64,000 nucleotides of DNA from Astropecten irregularis (lineage: Eukaryota; Echinodermata; Asteroidea; Paxillosida; Astropectinidae), in assembly GCA_963971285.1 (NCBI GenBank), contig OZ020248.1, positions 9,238,001 through 9,302,000 on the forward strand, given 5' to 3'. The translations under genes were made by a program, and so were the position numbers. The notes beneath the pieces were generated by a model, which saw only the letters and a list, made by a program, of their open reading frames with translations, was not told the origin of the DNA and searched no databases. Positions 46,601-54,645 of the stretch are shown here, piece by piece (positions within the stretch are counted from its first letter, which is position 1; each line of letters starts with the position of its first letter).

Positions 46601-49600
46601 TGTTTGAGAAAGATCCTGTTCGGATCGAAACACGTCAGGCCGTCCTAAACTTCCTCCAAGCATTTGATATAATTTCAGGTCATTATTTTGGCCGACGAGC
46701 AGTTTGCAGCAGTTTATTACTTGTATTGAAGGTTATTCAAATAAGTGGCTCTCAAAACTATTATTGGTCTAAAGGGCAATGATTAGCACGTGTACACAAA
46801 CAAACGTCATGCACTCTTGCTCTCTGAAGTACTCTGTTATTTTGTTGGAGCAGTAAAGCTTCAGTTTGAAAGGAAGTCATTAATGATTTAACGGATAGTA
46901 TTGAAAGTTGAGAACATGTGTAGTAAACTTTTGTCGTCACCAAAACTACATGTAAGTTCATGCTCCCAGAAATGTTGCTTGTAAAGGTACTGGAAAACCA
47001 CTTTGGTCTCGTTTAAATAAATAAGTCTCAACAAATTTCACAGAAAGTATCACTGAAAAAATGGAACTAAGGTTCAGAAGATTTTGGTTCTAGTTTAATT
47101 CAGTTCACAAACTCCTAAATTAGATTTTCAGTTCTTTAAAGGCAAATACGATACTCTAGTTTTTACAAAGAAATACAGATTTATGGGCAAAAATACCAAG
47201 ACAGATACAGTAACAGTCATCTCTGAAATGTTCAGTCCCATTACACACTTTTTTTGGAAAACAGTGAAAAACAGCCACAGTCACCTGACAGTATTTTAAA
47301 AATCTTTTCACCATTATTTTTGATCAAAATTGTTTTTGGTAATAAATTTGACTCTTTTCTGGACAAATACAGCATTTCAGGCAGGAAAATGTTAACGGTA
47401 GTTTCTACCAATACCATTTTTAAACCCTATAAGTTGTAGGTAAATCTGTGAAGATTTCTGTTTCGGTATGCTACCAAAGTAAGATACTACCTTTAAAAAC
47501 TCAAAAGTGTTTCATCCAAGCACTAGTCTTGACGATACCCGTCTTCAAACAATGTCCAAACAAAACAAGGATGCTGTAGTGGGAGCACAATTTGCTTCAG
47601 AAAACAAGCAATACGTCAATAAATTGTACTTAGTACTACTGTGTACATCATATAACCGATTATGACCATACATGTACTAGCATGCTAATTTGTTCCAGTT
47701 TCATTTTCCAAAAGTTTCCTGTCAAACTTTTCTTTCCCAAATGCATACAAATTTACAGTAACTTGAACTTAGGCACCCAAAACAGGATGTAAACTGTAAA
47801 TTGTTCACTGAATTTAAAAGAAAAGAAAAGCAGTGGTTTCAATAAGGGTAACCCATGAATGCAATGATACACATTTAGCAGAACCAAAAATAATATCCAT
47901 GTACAAAAGTTTTCAAATATTGCAAAATTCTGTGTAGGGCTGGGTCGGAATGGTCAGAATTTCGGAATTTCATACTTCGGAAGTTTGGAAGGAATATTTT
48001 CTAGGGATCTCGCAACTAAATTACAACCATACATCGGTGCAACACTCGGTACTCAAGTGTTTTGGCATGTGTTCAATGTCAGAATTTAAAAAAATGTTTT
48101 TCTTTATTTTGGGGTCACTAAAGTAGGTCATTGTTCGTGAATTCATATCAGAACACCGGATCCCAATTAGGATAATATAACAGGATAATTAAATCCGGGT
48201 CGGTTAATCTACAACCGGATTTAAATATCCCAGCACTAGGCCCTCCTAACTCTAAGCATACAAATTAATTGCTACAAAAGTACTTCCACTGGTTATATTG
48301 GACTCAGGGCCTTTATGAAACCTGGCTTGAGGCTAGGCTTGGTACTTATTCGCTACCGCCATATTTGAGGCCCACCAAACGAAATGAAGGGATTTGGCCA
48401 CATGACGAAGCCGAAGAAAGGCTCCAGCTTTACCATGTATTGCAAGCCCTTCATTTCATTTAGGACACAAAATGGCAGCAGCAAAACAAATCCCAAGCCT
48501 AGCCTCAAGCCTCATTTCGTAAAGGCCCTTAGAAGCACACGGTTTACTTACTCAGGGTCTGATGGCAGCACTGGTCTCCGATAGCTCACAGGAACATCCA
48601 TTTCATATTTTTCCTTGGCTTTGAGATTTCCCGTCACATCCATAAACTGACCATCAAAGATAACCAAAAAAAAAAAAATCTCAAGCTCTCTTTACAATAT
48701 TCTTTGAAGGCAGGGTATGTTTTGCCGGTAACTTTAACTTGAAGGCAGGGTATATTTTGCCAGCAATGGCATTCTTCCTATTTTGGCATTCCGTTACCCT
48801 GATTGGCCAATTTGACATGCCAGCAGGAACATACATATCAGCAAAATAACGAGTTTGGGATAACTTGGAGCTGTTAAGAGCTTGAAATTAAGGTTGTGAT
48901 TGGAAAAGGGGGAACAGGTGGAAGTTGAAGACAAGAGTAAAAGTTTGATATGGGAGTGACGGGATGGCAGTGATGGGTAAGAGTTGGAGTTGCAAGCGAC
49001 AGCTGGAAGTTTCATGTGAGAATATCAGGCTGAAGTTGAAGATGGGGTATAAGAGTTAGGAATTGGACGAGCATGTCATCAACTTGGCTCGTTGGGAATT
49101 ACAGGCTTAAAGTCGTGTTAGTGTTGGTGTTGGAGACTCAGACTTTGGTAGTGACTTGACCGGGGTTGAGACTGAGCACTGAGCCTGAGGTGAAGATTAC
49201 ATACATTGGGTCACTCTATCTCTAGCATCCTCCTCCTTATCTAAATCCAAGCCCCTCCCACAACCCTAGGCTTTCTAATAGGGCTCCGCGCTCGAGCTAT
49301 TTATAGAATACGCCCTTTATTATCAACAGCTTTAGTTACACGGATGTTCGGACAAACATCACAACTTTTACATGTAAGTAAATGGGGGCCACGTGCAACT
49401 TGTTTGTCCGAACTTCTGAATGTGACGTCACGAGCTTGGAGCCCTATTTAATCAGCCATTCGCTCAGCAGAGCTCATAACTCAGCAGTCTTACTGATCTT
49501 GCTACACAAATATTACCTCACATTGGTCCTCATTCCATCTGTCCAGTTGAACTGACATCACCTTGCTGATGTGAACACCTAGCTTGCGGTGCACGGACGC

Positions 49601-50882
49601 ACATGGTACACACAGGAACACCCCGAGGTTATACGATGACCAGTTAGCTTGTGCTGTGAAAAAGTTAAAGAAAACATTCTTTAATAGTTTATTTTATTAT
49701 CATCTTTTTTTCTTTTTATTAATATACTTTTCATAAATGTTAGTAAATCATACATGTAAATACTTAAAAAACCAACAACAAAAAGATAATCATCAAATAA
49801 CCACAAGGGAAACTTACTGAATTTAAAGTCATTAAAAAGTGAACAAAGAAAAATTTACTGGAGCAGGATTCAAACCGGCGACCTCCCGAATACCGTACAG
49901 GCACTCTCCCAACTCTGTCAATTAAACAGATTTGCCATTACCTAAATCTCCAACAAAAGTAACACTGTCAGTGATCTAACACTAACATTAACAGTAAGGG
50001 GGTTGAAATTATGGTAAGGGTGTACTCTCGGGCACGATACCTATAAAAGGAATACAAACAAGTTCATAGCTTCTACTGAGTACTGTTCCAAAATTATGTT
50101 TTGACTTTCAGCAAATGTTCCTGAGTCCTTAAAACCCCAGATAGAAGAATTTTGTGCAATATTTCAGAGTAAAATTACAATTTCCTTTAAACATAATACA
50201 CGCTTGTTGCGAACTTGAAAACGGACCGTCTGCCATTTTGTCTGGTCTGGCTAGTCTAACTGTTAGTTTTTATTGGTAGGCCCCTACCTACAACCAACGA
50301 ATCAAATGTCCACACAATGACTGATGAGCGCAGAAAAGAAACTAGACTGCGGCCGTTCCATGCATCCGTGAAAAGTCGCATCTTTAGACTTTGTTACCAT
50401 TTTTATAGCCTACCCCATAATTTCCCTAAAAAAGAAAAAAATCAAACCACTGGCACTGCCCTCTTTCCACAAATTTACTTTAACCTTCCTAGGACACCTC
50501 AAATTATGTAGGCCCCTAAGTCTCTTTACAAAAAAATTGTGTGTTTTTTCCCTTTATGGGTATCGTACCCGAGAGTACATCCTTACCGAAATTTACGCAG
50601 TGTATAAGACTGAGAGTGTAGTTCACACCATGATATAGCTAGAAACTGATGTTCACACACACATACAGACATAATAGATTAATACATAATCACAGAGCGT
50701 AGTAGGCCTAGTAGGCCTAACTTGGGAACGACAAAACCTCACAAACTACTTTACTTACAACTCTGATTTACGTCTTCCTCGCCACTGCTTTCTGGGAGTT
50801 TACAGCCGCAGTCTGCACAAACATTATTTCCAGGCTTCTTCAAGGATTCTAAAAGTTTCTTCGTTGTTGGATTTGAATACAT
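31602..50882 (-). CDS. ADAP1: ArfGAP with dual PH domains (ADAP1/2, centaurin-alpha)
   Basis: Eight coding exons on the minus strand: 50759-50882, 49517-49653, 48552-48646, 37052-37244, 34123-34272, 33112-33198, 32214-32351 and 31602-31808. The total is 376 residues (human ADAP1 374). Established for the family: it binds PIP3/IP4 through two PH domains and stimulates GTP hydrolysis by Arf6. ArfGAP zinc finger: CADC in exon 1 and CVPC in exon 2, then the arginine of ASVHRKLGVHISKV in the CX4R position. EQWIRAKYERQEF links to PH1 (about 145-253; KLKDKQNFMERRFVL, closing IIDWYNAIR). PH2 (about 270-373) has HKTGSKGSEAFRKRWVVL, closing ERKAWMTAICKEIG. The spacing between the two zinc-ligand pairs is 30 residues with the strong exon 1 donor, against 16 usually. 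An upstream in-frame TGA supports the ATG at 50882. Intron 3 is 11.3 kb. The ADAP1 versus ADAP2 choice is not resolved. Confidence 0.95.
31908..32092. repeat. 16-bp minisatellite in ADAP last intron
   Basis: Units CCAACTCGTACGCCGA and CCAACTCGTACACAGA alternate, giving a 32-bp higher-order period and about 11 units, with variants at the right end. It begins directly after a fragment of SINE S1 (GGAGCAGGATTCAAATG). All frames stay open because the repeat lacks stops; this is not coding evidence. It lies 100 bp from the last coding exon. Confidence 0.9.
32385..32752 (-). mobile_element. MITE family C, full-length copy (ADAP intron)
   Basis: Reading the plus strand, it starts CAAGGTATAACATAATGATT, then GGTAAAGGTCACAGAACAGC, and ends GTTACCAATCCTGTACTGTA, then CCTTTAA. 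It is the best copy of family C. Its TIR AAAGGTACAGTACAGGATTG differs from family A only after the first bases. Confidence 0.85.
32859..33090. mobile_element. Pair of SINE S1 copies in opposite orientation
   Basis: Copy 32859-32980 reads on the minus strand (TCAAATAACCATGAGGGAAT, then GTGAACAAAGAAAAATTGAC on plus). Copy 33000-33090 reads on the plus strand (GTATCAGTTGGTAGAACACT, then GGTTCAACTCCTGCTCCAGT). They face each other by their tRNA-like heads. The second ends about 20 bp from exon 33112-33198. Confidence 0.75.
33311..33560. mobile_element. MITE J2 (ADAP intron)
   Basis: Ends are AGGGCGTTTTATACGAAATG and TTTCGTAAACGCCCTTA. The interior carries GGCTCTGGCTCCATTTCGTG and GAGCTGGAGCCTGAGCC. 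Related to the inner element at 29341-29570 and to 48307-48531. Confidence 0.75.
33760..34078 (-). mobile_element. SINE family S2, copy 2, with tRNA-like head
   Basis: On the minus strand the head has GTGGTCTAGTGG (A-box-like) and GGGTTTGAATCC (B box). It is followed by the body shared with 15262-15540 (TGGGCAAGACGCTTTGTCAC, then CACCCAGGTGTAAAT on minus). It ends 44 bp before exon 34123-34272. Confidence 0.75.
34330..34830. mobile_element. Possible foldback element (ADAP intron)
   Basis: TGTTCAGACACAGTAGAAAA on the left and TACTGTGTGTGAACATAGCC on the right are imperfect inverses. Inner words TTATTAAAACC and GTCTA occur on both sides. No second copy was recognised, so the boundaries are tentative. 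Confidence 0.4.
34840..35870. other. ADAP intron sequence rich in TACATGTA palindromes
   Basis: TGTACATGTACATGTACAT occurs near 34842, and similar words recur near 35320, 36250, 40265 and 46080. No exon or MITE family recognised here. Confidence 0.5.
35871..36012. mobile_element. Hairpin MITE family I, copy 2
   Basis: GGGCCGATTTCACTAATGCT at the left pairs with AGCGTTAGTGAAATCAGTCC at the right. ATCGCTAAAGCCCAAATC pairs with GATTTGGGCTTTAGCGAT within. The long stem is near perfect over about 140 bp. Copy 1 is at 5655-5795. Confidence 0.85.
36978..37040 (-). repeat. tRNA-like remnant next to ADAP exon 4
   Basis: GGGGATCGAACCTGGGCCAC on plus is a B-box-type arm on minus (GGTTCGATCCCCGC). It ends 12 bp below the splice donor at 37051/37052. 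No complete tRNA can be folded; it is probably a SINE fragment. Confidence 0.6.
37330..37830 (-). mobile_element. SINE family S3 with inverted tail, split by MITE D1
   Basis: On minus the head reads GGTGGCCTAGCGGTATAGCA (A box). After the inserted MITE it continues AGGTCTTGGGTTCAAATCCC (B box), then a body with CATGAGTATGCAGTGCTCAT. An inverse copy of that body follows on the high-coordinate side (GTGAGTATGCAG, then GCAGTGCTCATCCACGTCGG), so two S3 copies face each other. Confidence 0.75.
37406..37670. mobile_element. MITE D1 inserted into SINE S3
   Basis: Ends are CAGGGGCGCATCCAGG and CCTGGATCCGCTCCTG, enclosing GGGGCGCACGCCTCCC and, inverted, ATGCGCGCCCCCCTC. Such CAGGGGCGGATCCAGG ends resemble hAT-type elements (inference). 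It sits in the anticodon region of the tRNA-like head. A relative lies at 51944-52123. Confidence 0.8.
37831..39346. other. ADAP intron 3, part without firm repeat assignment
   Basis: 38090-38390 contains AACCCGG, GGGTTG and GTGTGAAAAG words in both orientations and may be another MITE. Around 39000-39170 there are TGTACAGTACA-type palindromes. No exon recognised. Confidence 0.4.
39347..39453 (+). mobile_element. MITE family A, left fragment
   Basis: It runs from ATTAAAGGTACTGTAGCATC through CTTCACAGATTTACCTATAA to GATGGTAGAAACATT, where it breaks off into unrelated sequence. Confidence 0.75.
39454..40739. other. ADAP intron 3, AT-rich stretch
   Basis: T-rich and A-rich runs with TACATGTA-type tracts at 40265-40330 and 40700-40745. 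No gene or family repeat recognised. Confidence 0.4.
40740..41047. mobile_element. Candidate MITE with GTCTCCCTAAGGTCCCATTT ends
   Basis: ACCTAATAGGGAGACAAGG and GACCTTAGGGAGACACC on the left face GTCTCCCTAAGGTCCCATTT, repeated in part, on the right. A central TGATGTCTCCCTAATGTTT adds a third inverted word. A single copy, so the exact ends are uncertain. Confidence 0.55.
41703..41884 (+). mobile_element. MITE family C, right half
   Basis: It begins near ATTCTTCATGTTTTATAAG and ends CCTTTACCAATCATGTTTTT, then GTACCTTTAA. The left half is absent. Confidence 0.75.
42161..42344 (-). mobile_element. MITE family A/C, left half
   Basis: In reverse orientation: TACAGCATTTCAGGCGGAAC, then GGTATGTTTCTACCACCACC, ending CCAAAGTATGACACTACCTT. 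It carries the left half shared by both families, with the A-type terminus. Confidence 0.75.
42751..43101 (-). mobile_element. MITE family A, full length
   Basis: It starts TTTAAAGGTACTATCATACT and ends AGTATGATACTACCTTTAA. All internal landmarks are present, including GCAAAAATATCAAGACAGAT and TTTTAAAAGATCAAAAAG. Confidence 0.85.
43169..43348. mobile_element. MITE family K, copy 2
   Basis: It matches 14855-15026 in the same orientation, including GGCCATGGCTTTCG, CCCTGGTTCTTGGCCTTGGT and the end AAGGCCTGAAATTC. Confidence 0.75.
43405..43480. mobile_element. MITE family F, partial copy
   Basis: TTGGAGTTAGGAGGGCTTGA, then TGTTTCGATCC and CAGGATCTTT match the left half of the hairpin element at 62429-62545. 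Confidence 0.65.
43481..45370. other. ADAP intron 3, unassigned stretch
   Basis: It includes an S2-tail-like piece near 43632 (GCATTTATATAGCACC) and GTAGGAGGGAGAGTATTCTA. Otherwise no recognisable repeat or exon. Confidence 0.4.
45371..45815. mobile_element. MITE C fragment followed by two head-to-head SINE S1 copies
   Basis: 45371-45490 is the right part of family C, inverted. 45513-45668 is SINE S1 on minus (GGAGCGGGATTCAAACC, then ACCAACTGAGCTATCCAGCC). 45717-45815 is SINE S1 on plus, with an almost intact head: GGCTGGATAGCTCAGTTGGT, then GGTTCGAATCCAGCTCCAG. The tRNA-like heads face each other across about 50 bp. Confidence 0.85.
46526..46660. mobile_element. MITE family F, copy 3
   Basis: GGAGTTAGGAGGACCTGACA on the left; GATCCTGTTCGGATCGAAAC, then ACGTCAGGCCGTCCTAAC on the right. 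A hairpin element related to 62429-62545 with a diverged loop. Confidence 0.75.
47135..47496 (-). mobile_element. MITE family A, full length
   Basis: It starts TTTAAAGGCAAATACGATAC and ends CCAAAGTAAGATACTACCTT, then TAAA. Internal family landmarks are present, including GGGCAAAAATACCAAGACAG. Confidence 0.85.
48307..48531. mobile_element. MITE J3 (just upstream of ADAP exon 3 donor)
   Basis: Ends are AGGGCCTTTATGAAACC and CATTTCGTAAAGGCCCTTA, with GGCTTGAGGCTAGGCTTGG facing AAGCCTAGCCTCAAGCCTC. It ends about 20 bp from exon 48552-48646. Confidence 0.85.
49275..49455. mobile_element. MITE with AATAGGGCTCC ends (ADAP intron 2)
   Basis: Inverted ends are AATAGGGCTCCGCGCTCGAG and CACGAGCTTGGAGCCCTATT. 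An inner pair is GATGTTCGGACAAAC and TTGTTTGTCCGAACTT. It ends about 60 bp from exon 49517-49653. Confidence 0.75.
49787..49915 (-). mobile_element. SINE S1 copy (ADAP intron 1)
   Basis: On plus: ATCATCAAATAACCACAAGG, then GTGAACAAAGAAAAATTTAC, then GGAGCAGGATTCAAACCGGC, ending in the tRNA-like head at CAGGCACTCTCCCAACT. The first few bases of the head are missing. Confidence 0.8.
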
Positions 50883-51569
50883 TTTTAGCCTTCACGGGAT
50901 TTTGACAATCGCGCTGCAGAGAAAAGTTTCAGAGAAGTTATTAAAAAGTTGGCCGACTGCCACTTGTTCATGCACTTTGGTAATGGTAGTGAAGACGCGG
51001 GTAGTTTGCACTATACGGGAAGGCAAGGGCGTTTTCATGCGTGAACCAGCGAATCATCATTATTTCCGCATTAGCTGTTGCATGTGCGGCTTCCTGACGA
51101 CGTGAACGGTGTTATCGTGCAGACTGATAACAGATACCAGATGCGGTTAAGTTTGTGTAATGTGATCGTGACAGGTGGCGCTAGTTACTTTTGCAGGTTG
51201 GGGTGGGGTGCAGGGGCGGACCCTCCATCCCTCCCACCCAAAGGCCACTGTCGGTTACTTTGGCAACAGAACTTGGGAAACAACTTTGAAACTTAACTTT
51301 TCCGAAGACCAAACCCTAGTAAATTTACAAAACCAGTGATGTTTCTCTAAAGTTATATCAAAAGCCAAAGGTAACTCATACTTTCACTCAAGCACGGAAA
51401 CCGTCGAAGTCTTCACAGATTTGTCTCCTTGTCCTAAAAGCGTATACAAAAAAATATGGTGATGATAGAAACATATCGATCGTTCAAGTTTTTAAACGAT
51501 CTTAAATGCTGTATTTATCAAGAACAGAGTAAACCCAATTACTAACAACAATTCAAGTTGATCTTTAAA

Positions 51570-51765
51570 AGATCGATAACGGTGAAAATGAAAAGATTTG
51601 AAAAATCATTTTTGACCTGGTAGTAACTCTCCGCATGTGTTTTATTCCTCCATGCTCGATCTCCGTACGCCGGATCTTGCGTACGATTAATACGGACATT
51701 GCTCGCCGGCCAGTAAGCGCATTGTTCTTCGGGTCGACGAGGTCCAGTTTATCTGTTGACATTTT
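51570..51765 (-). other. CpG-rich open frame of unknown identity (possible first exon or promoter island)
   Basis: The minus strand starts MSTDKLDLVDPKNNALTGRR at 51762, then continues AMSVLIVRKIRRTEIEHGGI. The stretch is rich in CpG, as is the DNA above it (GGCCGGCGCGTCCGGCCG near 51792), against AT-rich neighbours. A possible donor follows (ACCAG then GTCAAA). I do not recognise the peptide. It cannot extend ADAP, because an in-frame stop precedes the ADAP ATG. Confidence 0.3.
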
Positions 51766-51943
51766 TATTGTATTGTAGTGTTTTCAAACTAACCGGCCGG
51801 CGCGTCCGGCCGACGGTGACCAGTAAAAGCGAGCGGGATTGTTTAATAATAAATAAAATGTCAAGAATGAATTAAAAATAATACAGTGTAATAATAATTA
51901 ACATTAAAAACAAAAATCAAATTGAATACGAAGTGGGATTATT

Positions 51944-52123
51944 CAGGAGCCCCGGATCCAGGATTTTTCAGGGGGGGGGGGGGGCGTGGAAATAAAATGC
52001 GCCAATTCATGTGACGGATGCATTGTTTTTTCTATTTTTCTTTTCCCTTTAATTCTTTCTTTTCCTTTTTTGTTTTGCTGGAAGAAAAGGGGCGTGCGCC
52101 CCACGCCCCTAGATCTGCCCCTT
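51944..52123. mobile_element. MITE D2
   Basis: Ends are CAGGAGCCCCGGATCCAGGA and the imperfect inverse CCTAGATCTGCCCCTTAC. It contains a poly-G run and GGGGCGTGCGCCCCACGCCC. Related to 37406-37670. Confidence 0.7.
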
Positions 52124-52432
52124 ACGGTTATTTAACTTCTAATGTGCGGTCAGGATTCGTTTCTAATGTCATGGAGGAAGGAGAGGGAGTCAAAAAATTC
52201 ACGCACAGAATAGTAAAAAAGGTGTTTGTTTAACTTGAGTGCATGATTTCCTTTGATAACAATAATCCCGGCCATGTGTATAGGCCGATAATTCGAGGTC
52301 CGTCCCAGCGTTGCTTCAGGAACTCTTATCTTAAAAAATCAAATACAAATTGAGCAAGTGATTAAATATAACTGCAGATATTAAAGTGGCGAAGATAAGT
52401 ATATACCTGAGCATAGCACATTCTTCGCCTTC

Positions 52433-52803
52433 GTTTAAAGGTTAAGTCATACTTTGGTTTTTGTCAAAGAAATACAGATTCATGGGCAACATTTTCAAGG
52501 AAGATATACAGAAACAGTCATCTGTAAAATTTTCAGTCCCATATACGGTGTCCACTTTTTTTTTTTTAGAAAACCTTGGAAAACGGCCGCAGTATTTCTT
52601 AAGTCTGTTCTCTTTTATTTTTGATCTTTAAAAGAATGGTCACTGGTTTAACTCTTATCTGAATAAAATACAGCATTTCACTGCAGGCAGACAAATTTTC
52701 ACGGTATGTTTCTACCATCACCATCTTTTATACCTGTAAGTTATTGGCAAATCTGTGAAGATTCCTGTTTCGGTATGCTACCGAAGTATGATACTATCTT
52801 TAA
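52433..52803 (-). mobile_element. MITE family A, full length
   Basis: It starts GTTTAAAGGTTAAGTCATAC and ends CGAAGTATGATACTATCTTT, then AA. The internal landmarks are intact. Confidence 0.85.
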
Positions 52804-53625
52804 CCATGGGACCATATGGTTTAACCATGCTCTTAATAGTTCCATATATGGTTCAACAAAGGGAAGGACACATCATGACCCAAAAGGTAAACAAACACAT
52901 CCTTCTTCACCTTTACCATACATACAATGCAAACCAAGGATTTACACAAGGTCTTCTTTAGTTACGTCATTGTCACATTTTTGACAGCGCCCTCATTTGT
53001 CAAGGATTTCCTAAAAAAAAATCTGAGAAAATCTCGCGGCTGTACGCGAGATGTCGTGCTTGATAACTGGTCCCCAAATAAAACTTACACGTAAAGTGTA
53101 CAGAAGAGCATGGTACCAGTATACCGGAACCGCAAGTTCTGACGAGATCTCATTTGATGGGCATGAAATGTGTACACATTTACAATCGAAAATCGCACGA
53201 ACGATCATTGGCTTCAACCAGGTAGGTAATGATTTTACAATTTCAAACTTAGTTTATTTCCTTTTCTGCAAAGTTCCTCGATACCAGGTTAGAGCTGGAC
53301 GTGAGAACATAGTATGTAGATCCGGTTATTGGCCGGTAAACGTGTAGCGAAGTTTCATGATTTTAATAAATGAGTAGGTAATGACAGTAATTATTTCCGA
53401 AGATGGGCTTCGCTTGACCCATTTTTGTGCCATTGCTGGCGCTGGCATACTTAACGTGTCGGCCTTGACCATTGACTGAATTGGAAGATGTTTAAAACAT
53501 GAACGTGTTCCGTGGAATGAACGAAGGCCGACTGCATAACTTAACAAATTACAGAGTAACTGTTACTCAAATAATGGTGCGATTTACTTGATAGGTTGAA
53601 TTGAAGCTAGGCCTAACGTAGACCC

Positions 53626-53692
53626 AGTAACTGGGGCGCTGAACTCCCTTTTTGACTTTTGGGGTTGACGGTCGGTCTAGCGCCCCAGTGAT
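53626..53692. repeat. Short hairpin with CTGGGGCGCT arms
   Basis: AACTGGGGCGCTGAAC pairs with TCTAGCGCCCCAGTGA across about 40 bp. It may be a very short MITE; no second copy was seen. Confidence 0.5.
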
Positions 53693-54645
53693 TTATATTG
53701 GTTGAGATGTTAGGCCTAAAATTATTTCCGTAAGTTTAACTTTATTTTTAGGAAGTGTATATTTTGCCGGTGCCGGTACCGTCATCTGGTCATGCATTCT
53801 TCTTGTTGGCCATGCCGGCCTTCTTTCTCTAAAGGTTATTTTGCCGGAGGTACGTTCTAGTACAGCAAATTAGCCAATGGGAACGGTAAAATAGCGTTTG
53901 TAGGAAGATTGCCGATGCCGGCAATAACACTGCCATACTTTTAATTAGGCGTATCGCTTTTGATATTTAAATAATGTTAATTCTGGTGATTCTGGTAGGA
54001 TCAAAACGAGGCAGGCCCTCCTAACTCCAAGCTTTTAATAATTCTTTTGTACACTGCCACTGGGTGGGATGGTTCACAAAAGATTACCATCACTCAGCAA
54101 ACTCTTTTTTCCTGCTGATGTTGATGTTCTTTTTTTGTGTCAGGATGGCAAACTTTTTGAAAGTTGGCAATGATTTTGTTGAGCGCTTGTTTTGTGCCTT
54201 GTCAAAAAAGTGGCATCCGTTATGGTTTTTGAAATTGTAACGTAATGTGAGTTCGTGTGTTGGTTGTTATTGCTGTTATTTGTTGTCTGTTTAACTTGTT
54301 TACTGCACAATTATTCAATCCCACAAGTGTGTGACATTCAATTCAGACATTATGTGGAAGAAACAGGGTCCCACTGTCAGTTTTGTTTTCTGTTGTATTT
54401 ACAGTTTGATGAGCGCAGATCAAGACATTTGATGGGCGTTATTAGGATTTAAACAGAGTCTTCTTGGCGTAGCTCAACCCCGGACAACTGTACATGCTTG
54501 TCATCGTCAGCAAATGCTCTGTGAACTGAACTCCAAATCCTGAAACTACAAAATTTTCGGGGGGTTTTGTGCAAAACAAAACACAACAACAAACAAACGA
54601 ACAAGATAAACCAAAAACAAACAAAGAAGCTAACCAACTGCCAAG

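Larger units (their letters stand above)
50883..54645. other. Intergenic region between divergently transcribed ADAP and epsin
   Basis: It holds the promoters of both genes. On minus, a good acceptor (TTTTCTCTGCAG, at 50916 in plus coordinates) lies just upstream of the ADAP ATG, suggesting a 5'-UTR intron. On plus, TTGTATTTACAG near 54401 could be an acceptor for the epsin 5'-UTR exon. A degenerate family A fragment lies at about 51420-51600. Other contents are listed separately. Confidence 0.45.

Noticed and set aside
54255..54452. Secreted peptide with hydrophobic start (MCWLLLLLFVV)
   Set aside because: T-rich intergenic DNA produces hydrophobic frames. No splice or coding support, and it overlaps the likely epsin 5' UTR.
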